Assembly (NCBI GenBank): GCA_034096865.1
Contig: JAWQFJ010016628.1
Coordinates: forward strand, 115,001 to 125,427
From: Theodoxus fluviatilis
Taxonomy: Eukaryota > Mollusca > Gastropoda > Cycloneritida > Neritidae
Length of the DNA stretch: 10,427 nucleotides
Reading direction: 5' to 3'
The position numbers and the translations under genes are program-made. This document shows, piece by piece, positions 1-6,365 of the stretch (positions within the stretch are counted from its first letter, which is position 1; every line of letters begins with the position of its first letter). The notes under the pieces were generated by a model that saw only the letters and a list, made by a program, of their open reading frames with translations, did no database searches and was not told the origin of the DNA.

Positions 1-1
1 G

Positions 2-463
2 TTGAGGCACCACTGGGTGAAAATAGGCAGAATCTGGCGCGACATGGCGGCAGGTTCCGTCGCCGTAGTTTTCATCAATAACGGGTGAAGCGTCTACAAT
101 GGCTTCCGTTTTGCGACTCCCGAGGAGAACCGCACTGTCACGGAAATCATTGAAGAATTCGACCGATTTGCCATTGGTGAAATCAACGAAACCTATGAAC
201 GTTTTAAATTTCATCAACGCAACCAGCATGACGGTGAAAAATTCGACACGTTTCTCTCTACTCTCAGGAACCTTCTGAAAACGTGCAACTTCTGTCCCAC
301 CTGCAAGGACAGTATCCTTAGAGATCGACTCGTGCTTGGAGTGAAGGACTCTTCGGTCCAAGCTGCACTCCTCCGAGAGAGACACCTCACTCTCGAAAAG
401 TGCGTCGATCTGGCCAAGGCTGCTGAGCATGCCACCCAACATCACCAGGGGTGTAATTCATGA
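2..463 (+). pseudogene. Ty3/gypsy-type gag pseudogene, left part cut by window edge
   Basis: Gag is the structural protein of LTR retrotransposons that packages the element RNA in cytoplasmic particles. One reading frame runs from the window edge to a TGA at 461-463 and is broken by a single in-frame TGA at 86-88. After that stop the translation carries the usual order of the retrotransposon gag domain: SVYNGF, then a NETYERFKF block, a FDTFLSTLRNLLKTC helix, then SILRDRLVLGV and ALLRERHLTLEKCVDLAKAAE. This is the pattern of Ty3/gypsy gag proteins of invertebrates. Before the stop, VAVVFINNG fits the segment that normally precedes the YN motif, so the stop is a nonsense mutation inside the gene. 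No CCHC zinc knuckle, protease or reverse transcriptase follows; the frame ends soon after the gag helices and non-coding sequence takes over. Start is unknown because it lies outside the window. Assignment to gag is firm; the exact clade is not resolvable. Confidence 0.85.
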
Positions 464-605
464 ACGTGGACTTTCGAGAGCACTGGTCTTGGACTTTTGA
501 GTCCCAGACCACCGCTGGTCTAGGGACTAGTCTGGGACTCAGCGAGTCTAGGATTCACGAACCCAGACTGGGTGTTGTCTTGAAAGGCTGGGACTGATTG
601 ACCTA
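464..605. repeat. Self-complementary segment with a 12-bp inverted repeat
   Basis: No coding signal. The segment is built from variants of AGTCTGGGACT in both orientations. TGAGTCCCAGAC (498-509) and GTCTGGGACTCA (530-541) are perfect reverse complements of 12 bp around a 20-base loop, and GACTAGTC at 525-532 is itself a palindrome. CAGACTGGGT and GGCTGGGACTGA follow as further degenerate copies. It lies between the gag relic and the SANT-like frame and may be the remnant of a small foldback element; nothing identifies a family. Confidence 0.6.
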
Positions 606-632
606 GTCTATGGTTTATTTTCAGAATGAGGT

Positions 633-668
633 GGAATTCCCGGGGATTCCGCCCAGTGCGCAAGCGCA
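633..668. promoter_or_regulatory. Possible promoter motifs before the SANT-like frame
   Basis: Two adjacent kappaB-like nonamers, GGAATTCCC (633-641) and GGGGATTCC (642-650), are followed by TGCGCAAGCGCA (657-668), one base off the NRF1 consensus YGCGCAYGCGCR. They lie 31-66 bases before the ATG at 699. The motif matches are seen directly; that they act as a promoter is only an inference, since such short matches also arise by chance and no TATA box or transcript evidence is available. Confidence 0.2.
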
Positions 669-698
669 TAGCGTACCGCTTCAAACTTCCCGTCAAAA

Positions 699-1010
699 AT
701 GTCAGCCACGATCGGTAGCAAAACCTCGAAGAAAAGCCCCGATTTCACGGAGCAGGAATCGGTAGCTATCATAAAAGCGGTGTCAGCAAGATACGGATAC
801 ATTAACAGCAGCATACACACAGCCCAAGCAAACAAAAGAAGAGGGACAGCGTGGGAGGAGGTGACAAATGAAGTACGAGCTGACGCTGGCTGGAGTGTGT
901 GTGTGTATGTGTCACCGTTTATTAAGTTCATCAGCAAGAGGCAAACGAGCAGAAGATCAAGTTTTACAATATGGCAGGATTTCCAAGTGAGAACCATTGA
1001 AATTCAGTAA
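699..1010 (+). pseudogene. Myb/SANT-like (NAIF1/Harbinger-type) DNA-binding domain fragment
   Basis: The first 63 residues fit the Myb/SANT-like DNA-binding domain found in NAIF1, in FSBP/TSNARE1-type proteins and in the DNA-binding partner of PIF/Harbinger transposons. KKSPDFTEQE (residues 11-20) is the usual opening of helix 1, followed by a tyrosine-rich middle and NKRRGTAWEEVTNEVRADAG (45-64), the typical NKKKxxAWEEI helix. The domain should then give an RT-x-E-x-x-K-K-K-W motif. Instead codons 66-80 read a GT-repeat stretch (about 894-938), after which RQTSRRSSFTIWQDFQVRT (81-99) resembles the expected third helix with its WQDF. The 45-base interruption begins near a GT and ends with AG, so it could be a very small intron, or an expanded microsatellite inserted into a dead copy. 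The ATG at 699 has an A at -3. A stop ends the frame at 1008-1010 and no transposase follows. It may be one exon of a host gene, but a transposon relic is more likely here. Confidence 0.55.
895..912. repeat. (GT)n microsatellite
   Basis: Alternating GT with one A interruption, lying inside the SANT-like frame and separating its two conserved blocks. About 140 bases downstream the complementary (AC)n tract occurs in the opposite sense, so the two could pair as arms of a loose foldback. Confidence 0.85.
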
Positions 1011-1051
1011 GGAAGGGGTGGAACAAAAATCTGTCTTGATGAGGAAAAATA

Positions 1052-1082
1052 TACACACACACAGTGTCACACACACACACAC
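1052..1082. repeat. (AC)n microsatellite
   Basis: AC dinucleotide tract interrupted once by AGTGTC at 1063-1068. It is followed directly by a perfect hairpin, TGTCGCA (1083-1089) and TGCGACA (1093-1099), with a three-base loop. Confidence 0.85.
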
Positions 1083-1740
1083 TGTCGCAGAGTGCGACAA
1101 GGTGTGATATGATGCCGCTATGTGATGCCGCTAAATTGTCAGTGTGTGAATCTGCTCCGTATCAGCGTTCAAACCGCTTGACGCATTGCGACAGATCTTT
1201 CGTGTAGCAGGGGGGTGCTACGTCACTCGAGGGGGCCTAGGGGGTCTCTTGAGGGGTGCGTTGGTATGCTACGGGGTCTACACGTTAGCTAACGCGGGTC
1301 CAAAGCCCGCGAAGGTCTGTTAAACAATGATTGGGGGGAAATTAGGGAGCGGGAAAATACTTATCACTGATTGGAAGTTGATCACGTGAGAGAGGCGACA
1401 TCGGAGCCTGATAGCGTCGGTCTGATCAGTTCAGCTCCGTCGTTTTGGATGGAAGGTTGAGCGCGCAGTCTATGCCGCTAACGGTTAAGCTGCGTGGGCA
1501 GCTTGGAAGCGAAGTCGTTTCGCTTGGCGAAATCTCTCTGTGTCAGCTCATGCCGAGTTGGACACGTGAGAGTGGAAGAAGGATCTTCCTGTGATTGGGG
1601 CGAAGTTTCTATGGATGCACCACAGCCTGGGTGTTGTTTTGAGGTAATGTGCAATTCGCCATAATTCTTTTGCCGCGTGGGGTAACTGACCATTAATTAA
1701 GGCGGGAAGTGGGTCATTCATTCGTGCATGAATGAATTAT
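1083..1740. other. Non-coding segment dense in perfect hairpins and palindromes
   Basis: I see no gene here. Directly visible structures: a 7-bp stem at 1083-1099; GTAGCA (1204-1209) with TGCTAC (1216-1221) around six G; the 12-bp palindrome CGTTAGCTAACG (1283-1294); CGCGGG (1293-1298) with CCCGCG (1306-1311); CGGAGC (1402-1407) with GCTCCG (1434-1439); AAGCTGC (1487-1493) with GCAGCTT (1498-1504); AAGCGAA (1507-1513) with TTCGCTT (1519-1525), two bases after the previous hairpin; and a near-perfect 22-bp palindrome at 1716-1737 with ATTCATTC and GAATGAAT arms. The word ATGCCGCTA appears three times (1112, 1125, 1472), the first two as a 13-base-period duplication. It may be the leader or terminal region of an unrecognised element. 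Confidence 0.55.
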
Positions 1741-3800
1741 GCCTCGGGGTCGAAGTAAATCTTTGGGGAATGGTTGGGAAAAGTACCTATCTCCATTTGG
1801 AAATGTTTTGTGATTCACTTCGTGGGCAAAAGGGCATGTTAATTCAATCTTTCTCGCCGGGTGCGAGCCAGTGTTCAACTAAGCGTCTGGGCTGGAATGC
1901 GTCGCTAAATGTTGAATCCCGCATATGTAAATTCAGGGGGAGAAAGGGTAGTTTTCTCATTGGGGTCGCACGGTTATATGTTTCAGGCTAACGGTTACTG
2001 CTGCTACTACTGCTACTACTTCTGGTAATACCCTACAGTATCGTCGTATCGTGTCTGTACTGACGAACCTCGCTCGTTCTACGAGTACGCCGTCGTTTCT
2101 GTGAACGCTCGCTACGCCGACACGGGTCTGCGTGAGGATGGGAGGACGACGCTGCGAGGCACATGGAGTGCTTCATCTTCAACTGTTATGGGGACAGTTG
2201 TGCAAGTACAATCTTTATTAGTAGCTTCGGGAGCTACAATTTCGTTGAGACTAGCATGTGTGCTAAATTTGGGAGTCTAACAAAATACACCAACGGACAG
2301 GTGTGAAAGTCCACAGGCGTGGCCTAATCGTCGAGTGGAGTGACTGATTAGAGGCAGGGAGGTCGGGGAACGCTAGCGTATGCATTCGCGTGAGGCGGTG
2401 CAAAGCGCAGCTATTTGTTGTAGGTGAGACATGCAACGTGATGCAATGCGATGAGTGACTTGATCTTCGGTGTAGGATGACATTGTGTTCGCACTAAGAT
2501 TAGATGACCGGGGGAAGTCTTGCTGCGGTTCAAATGGACATTTTGAACTTGACTGACTTGGGTAGCTAGCGCGTGCTTGCGGGTCAGTGTAACCTCAGGA
2601 CAGGAGAGAGGTATTTTTAGAGGGGGGCCTGCCTGTTTGCTGCGACACCGGGATGCTCGGATGCGTCTGTCTACAATGTACTACCAGGGACCTTCAGAAA
2701 GGAACTGTTTCTTCTGACATTTGTCTAGGCATGGGCTTAGGACAATTTCTTCTTTCAGCGGACTGAAAGAGTGGAAGGGGTAGGGGTCGCGTGGGATTCT
2801 TGTGAGGTTTGGTTGGGTTTGTGCTTGGGTTTTCGTCTGTGTAGTTCTGACTGTGTGGGTCGGGTAAGTCTACATTAGGATTGGAATCTTCTGGACTGGG
2901 AGAGAGTCCGGACGGCGAAAGGGGTAAGGAAAAACCTTTCATTTCTTTCTTCGCCTGTTGTATCGACATTGTTACTGCTCACGGGAGTGGTGTTTGGTGC
3001 GAATTTGTCGAGCAAGAAAGAGACGCGTGAAGGGGGTTTGCACACGGGGTGAGTTTTGTCTGTTTACCTTTCATCAGCCAGTGGTGGGCGGAAATACGTC
3101 ATCACGAGGGGAAGGGGGAGGAGCCAAGGGGGTCTGGGGCTTCATTGATATGCAGCTACGGGAGAGTGTTGTTGCATGGCTGAGTCCATTGTAACTTTGG
3201 CTGCAGGATACTGATCGAGTTCTGAAAAGTCTTCTAAGGGAGATTGTGTTTCTGAATTGGGATTTAAGTGAAGTTTAAGGGTGTTTCTATTTAACGAGTG
3301 GGTTGTTAAATGCTTTGGGGGAAAGCTTTGGAGACTGTGTGTGGACGGAAGTGTGAGTGACTTTGTTGTCATGTCTTGGTGTTTAATACACTTCTGTTTG
3401 TGGTAAGATTTCTATCGTTCTAAAGACGTGCTTCAGAACGAGTGTTGGAAAGAGATGTGTATTTCAAGCCAGAACTGCCTTTTTTAAAATTAAACTCCAG
3501 TTTCTGGTGGGATGTATGGGTGAGAGAAGGGAAGCGGAGATTGTTTTTTCAGTACACTAGTTTATCAACCTAGTCACCGGTGACTTAGGCATTGATTCTT
3601 GTGTATGGGGTTTTACTATCCTTGAATTGTTTCACACTTCACTGTTTGGGAGTTGCTGTTGTTGTTGTTTGCTTTGACCTTTGTTCAGGGAAGCGGAAGC
3701 GCTCCATCTTACCCGCTGCCTGACTTTGTTTTGGTTTTCTTTTCTTTTGTTTAGCCATCTGCCTACCTCGTCCTTTGCGGTCCTGTGCCGCGGGGAGGGG
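1741..3800. other. Long G+T-rich non-coding stretch
   Basis: No supportable gene. Small frames of 76-91 codons occur, mostly on the minus strand, but they have no recognisable domain and their Pro/Ser/Thr-rich composition is what a G- and T-rich + strand gives when read in reverse. Items that can be pointed at: a short CTG/CTA trinucleotide patch (about 1996-2020); the 10-bp palindrome ACGCTAGCGT (2370-2379); a CRE-like TACGTCAT (about 3095-3102); and the 14-bp perfect palindrome AGTCACCGGTGACT (3572-3585). The strand asymmetry is sustained and resembles long non-coding terminal regions of retroelements, which is an inference. Confidence 0.5.
3572..3585. repeat. 14-bp perfect palindrome
   Basis: AGTCACCGGTGACT is fully self-complementary, and with one bulged base the pairing extends by CCT and AGG to 3569-3589. 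It could be a dimeric protein site or the tip of a cruciform; no family is assigned. Confidence 0.7.
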
Positions 3801-3808
3801 TCTGGTTC

Positions 3809-3979
3809 TTGAATAAACTTATTGTTATTTTTATCCTGATTCAGTGGTCTGTATTCACTTGTGTTGTTTTTTTACATTGCTTGATGTTTGTGGTGTCCCC
3901 CCAAGGAGTGGAGGTTTAGTTTAGTTTGTAAACTATAGTTTATCTTGGGTTACCCTTCCCTTTGGCGACTACGTCGTTC
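3809..3979 (+). repeat. ~170-bp repeat, copy A, starting at AATAAA
   Basis: This copy matches 6196-6365 along its whole length. It begins TTGAATAAAC with a poly(A) signal at 3812-3817. Exact shared blocks are a 27-base block at 3885-3911 containing GTGTCCCCCCAAGG, a 17-base block at 3918-3934 containing the near-palindrome AGTTTGTAAACT, and CGACTACGTCGTTC at 3966-3979. Spacing between these three blocks is identical in both copies. Upstream of the AATAAA the two copies differ. Copy A is cut on its right by the 3' end of the LINE. The layout, a poly(A) signal followed by a conserved ~160-base tail, would suit the R-U5 part of an LTR, but TG...CA ends and a primer-binding site were not convincingly found. 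Confidence 0.85.
3812..3817 (+). promoter_or_regulatory. Poly(A) signal AATAAA in repeat copy A
   Basis: Canonical AATAAA, conserved in position with the one at 6199-6204 in copy B, and followed by T-rich and GT-rich sequence as expected downstream of a cleavage site. Use in vivo is not shown. Confidence 0.5.
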
Positions 3980-6088
3980 TGTATGTATTTTGGCTCTTAT
4001 ATAGCGCCAATCTCACACCCAAAGGCATGCTCAAGGCGCTCAACACGTTCACCCTTTGAATAAAAGAGTTTTTAGCTGTGACTTGAAAGTCTGTATTGAA
4101 GGAGATTTCCTCAGTCTGTCTGGGATATCGTTCCAGAGTTTTGGTCCAGCATACGAGAATGCTCTCTCCCCAGATCTCTTGGTGTTGTAGCGTGGCACAT
4201 GGAGTAATGACTGCGCCGAAGATCTGAGATCCCTCACAGGCTTATAAGTCTTGAGGAGCTCAACCAGATACAGCGGGGCCAAACCATTGACGCACTTGAA
4301 CACATGACACAGTGTTTTGAACACAATACGTTGGTGGACAGGCAGCCAGTGTAGCTCTCGAAGGATGGGTGTTATGTGAGAACGACTAGGTGGACGTTTC
4401 ACTATACGTGCTGCGGTGTTCTGCACCTGTTGAAGTCTTCGGAGATATTCTTGGGTTTCACCTAGCAGAAGGCTATTGCAGTAATCAAGATTAGACATCA
4501 CCAACGTCAATACAAGAGTTGTGGCCGATTTTTCAGTCAGGCATTGTCTGATACTTGAGATACGTCGGAGCTGCCAGTAGGAGGAAGAGATCGTTCTGCT
4601 TACGTGTGGCCCCATAGAAAAATGCTCATCGATCTTTACGCCAAGATATGTCACACATCTTGACGAGGGGACCTCGACTCCCGAAATGGAGATGTTGGTT
4701 TCTGGGAACAACTGAACATGTGCCTTAGAACCGATGATGATGAATTCTGTTTTGTCTTCATTTAATTTCAGACGACTTTTCACCATCCATGTTTTCACAT
4801 CGGTGCAACATCTCTCCATGGAAGCTTTTGCCGCAGCGAAAGAGTCTTTGTCAGGGTTCGAGGTTGTAAATAACATAGTATCATCTGCGTAAAGATGGAA
4901 TGACAGATGATGACTATCAATCAGGGCACTCAGAGATACTGTGTAGATGGAATATAGCAACGGTCCGAGAATTGACCCTTGAGGAACTCCACAGGTGATA
5001 ACCACCTCACTCGAAGTCCCTCCTTCCACAACAACCGTCTGTGTTCTTCCAGATAAGTATGATTGAAACCATTTGAAGGCTGTTGATGATATTCCTAAGT
5101 TCTTTAATCGGGACAGAAGAACACCATGATCGATGGTATCGAAGGCTGCTGAGAGGTCTAAAAGAGTCACGAGGGCAACCCGGCCATCATCAATAGCACA
5201 TCGAATATCGTTGAACACTCTCAGGAGTGCAGTTTCGGTGCTGTGTCCTGGCCTGTATGCCGACTGGAGTTTTGGGAGTAGATTCTCCGAGTTCAGGAAG
5301 CTGCATAGCCTTATGGAAACAGCTTTCTCTATGATTTTTGATATAAAACACAAATTGGACACAGGTCTGTAGCCGCCGAGCTCATCGGCGTCCAGATTTG
5401 GCTTCTTAAGCAGCGGCCGTACAATTGCTTTCTTCATTGTGTATGGGAATTCACCTGATCTTAAGGAGTGATTCACTAGGTCTGCAATCATGGGCAGGAA
5501 TGCGTCAAGACATAGACGTAGCAACCTTGTCGGCACATCATCAAGCTCGCAGGAGGTGGGCTTCATCTTCAGAATGATCTTTCGAAGCTCCTCGGGATGG
5601 AAAGGAGACAAGTCTTTCAGACCTTGGTTCAGGGATGTAGATGCTTCTTCCGCTACCGTTGTGGGGGGAATAGCTTTTCTGATCTTTTCAATTTTTTCTC
5701 TGAAATATGTTTGAAATTTGTTGGCTAGGATTTGTCCGGTTGGTTTGGTGGGGAGAGGTTTCAACTTTCCCTTATTGCCTAGAATTGATGTTAGCAGATT
5801 GGACATGGCTCGAGGGTTTCTCGCTTTTTGTTCGATTTGACCTTTCATATATTGTGCTTTTGCATGTCTGATGGTCATCTTGAGTAGGTTTTTCTTTTGA
5901 ACGTAGATATCTCTATGCACAGTCAGTTTTGATTTCCTCCAGCGCCTCTCCGCTATTCGCTTCTCGATTTTAGGGATGTGCACTTCGCTTGTGTACCATG
6001 GGCACTCTTGTCTTGTAGAATTGGGCCGCCTTTCCAGTGGAGCATGCTTGTTTATCGTGCGGACTAGAATATCCTTGAATTGCTCACG
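3980..6088 (-). mobile_element. 5'-truncated CR1/L2-like LINE retrotransposon
   Basis: A non-LTR retrotransposon lying on the minus strand. Its 5' end, near 6088, falls in the linker between endonuclease and reverse transcriptase, so the AP-endonuclease and any ORF1 are missing, as in ordinary 5' truncation during target-primed reverse transcription. The coding part ends at 4049. The short 3' UTR (about 3980-4048) holds AGCGCC (4003-4008) and GGCGCT (4035-4040), a perfect 6-bp stem, and reads GGCGCTATATAAGAGCC in element sense, a tail type common in CR1/L2-related LINEs and thought to be what the reverse transcriptase recognises. The element 3' end abuts repeat copy A directly. No clear target-site duplication was seen. 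The exact left border (3980-3986) is uncertain. Confidence 0.9.
4049..6088 (-). CDS. LINE ORF2 reverse transcriptase, N-terminus missing
   Basis: The protein copies element RNA into DNA at a nicked chromosomal target. Numbering from the GTG codon at 5981-5983, the fingers begin near residue 131 with a KPTSCELDDVPTRLL block; GYRPVSNL lies at 204-211, QSAYRPGHSTETALL at 240-254, and box A LLDLSAAFDTIDH near 274-286 with catalytic Asp 276. CGVPQGSILGPLL is at 331-343, and the YADD box at 365-368 supplies catalytic Asp 367 and 368. RLKLNEDKTE and TYLGVKID follow. The C-terminal region (about 510-640) has HWLPVHQRIVFK and SYAGPKLWNDIPDRLR, typical of CR1/L2 proteins. The frame continues upstream of 5983 through NKHAPLERR and PWYTSEVH, the linker after the endonuclease, until a stop at 6098-6100. 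So 5983 is not a real start and the gene is truncated. There are no internal stops or frameshifts over more than 670 codons, which suggests a fairly young copy. It cannot mobilise itself without the endonuclease. Confidence 0.93.
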   Translation of the reverse strand, partial: REQFKDILVRTINKHAPLERRPNSTRQECPWYTSEVHIPKIEKRIAERRWRKSKLTVHRDIYVQKKNLLKMTIRHAKAQYMKGQIEQKARNPRAMSNLLTSILGNKGKLKPLPTKPTGQILANKFQTYFREKIEKIRKAIPPTTVAEEASTSLNQGLKDLSPFHPEELRKIILKMKPTSCELDDVPTRLLRLCLDAFLPMIADLVNHSLRSGEFPYTMKKAIVRPLLKKPNLDADELGGYRPVSNLCFISKIIEKAVSIRLCSFLNSENLLPKLQSAYRPGHSTETALLRVFNDIRCAIDDGRVALVTLLDLSAAFDTIDHGVLLSRLKNLGISSTAFKWFQSYLSGRTQTVVVEGGTSSEVVITCGVPQGSILGPLLYSIYTVSLSALIDSHHLSFHLYADDTMLFTTSNPDKDSFAAAKASMERCCTDVKTWMVKSRLKLNEDKTEFIIIGSKAHVQLFPETNISISGVEVPSSRCVTYLGVKIDEHFSMGPHVSRTISSSYWQLRRISSIRQCLTEKSATTLVLTLVMSNLDYCNSLLLGETQEYLRRLQQVQNTAARIVKRPPSRSHITPILRELHWLPVHQRIVFKTLCHVFKCVNGLAPLYLVELLKTYKPVRDLRSSAQSLLHVPRYNTKRSGERAFSYAGPKLWNDIPDRLRKSPSIQTFKSQLKTLLFKG

Positions 6089-6195
6089 TGTGTGTGTTTA
6101 CCTGTGTTTAAATTGATTCCAGGTTTTGGTGTGTCTGGAACCACCTTGCTAGAGTGAACTGAATTGTTGTTGTGAATTTTGTTGTCATTTTATTG
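6089..6195. other. Unassigned spacer between LINE 5' end and repeat copy B
   Basis: A T-rich, non-coding segment without homology to the sequence in front of repeat copy A. It begins with a short GT run (6088-6097), exactly where the LINE frame meets its first upstream stop, which marks the truncation junction. Confidence 0.5.
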
Positions 6196-6365
6196 TTGAA
6201 TAAACTTTGATTTGTTTATTTATTCCTGAATCAGTGGTCCTTTTCACGTGTTTGTTAAACATTGCTTGACTGTTTGTGGTGTCCCCCCAAGGAGTGGTGG
6301 TCGAGTTTAGTTTGTAAACTCTGTTAGGCTAATTGTCCCTCCCCTCTTGGACGACTACGTCGTTC
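6196..6365 (+). repeat. ~170-bp repeat, copy B, starting at AATAAA
   Basis: Partner of copy A at 3809-3979. Poly(A) signal at 6199-6204; the 27-base identical block lies at 6271-6297, the 17-base block at 6304-6320 and CGACTACGTCGTTC at 6352-6365. The spacings of 33 and 48 bases between block starts equal those in copy A. Divergence is confined to a few positions between blocks. Unlike copy A it continues into CTCGAGGGTGAG and TTAGCTAAC, two words that also occur in loosely similar order at 1226-1292. Confidence 0.85.
6199..6204 (+). promoter_or_regulatory. Poly(A) signal AATAAA in repeat copy B
   Basis: Canonical AATAAA in the same place within the repeat as the one at 3812-3817. Because both copies keep it, it is probably part of the original element and not a chance hexamer. 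Confidence 0.5.

Noticed and set aside
608..997. Minus-strand frame of 129 codons with hydrophobic runs resembling membrane segments
   Set aside because: It is the reverse strand of the SANT-like frame, whose domain pattern is clear; the hydrophobic runs come from reading GT/CA repeats and lysine-rich codons backwards.
1245..1320. tRNA-like segment: a GCGGG/CCCGC arm with a 7-base loop, preceded by a D-arm-like TTGGTAT
   Set aside because: The T-arm-like hairpin (1293-1311) is good, but no acceptor stem pairs, the anticodon arm does not form a proper 5+7 fold and the B box matches only about 8 of 11 positions. At best a coincidental or very decayed tRNA-like sequence.
3960..3979. TGGCGACTACGTCGTTC as a retroviral-type primer-binding site after an LTR
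   Set aside because: It starts with TGG, but I could not match its complement to the 3' end of any tRNA. It contains CGACTAC, the sense strand of a tRNA-Ser acceptor and not its complement, and in copy B the TGG is followed by an extra A. It lies inside the conserved repeat, not just after it.
5133..5714. Two + strand frames of 74-79 codons inside the LINE
   Set aside because: They are antisense shadows of the reverse transcriptase frame, which shows all the family motifs on the minus strand.
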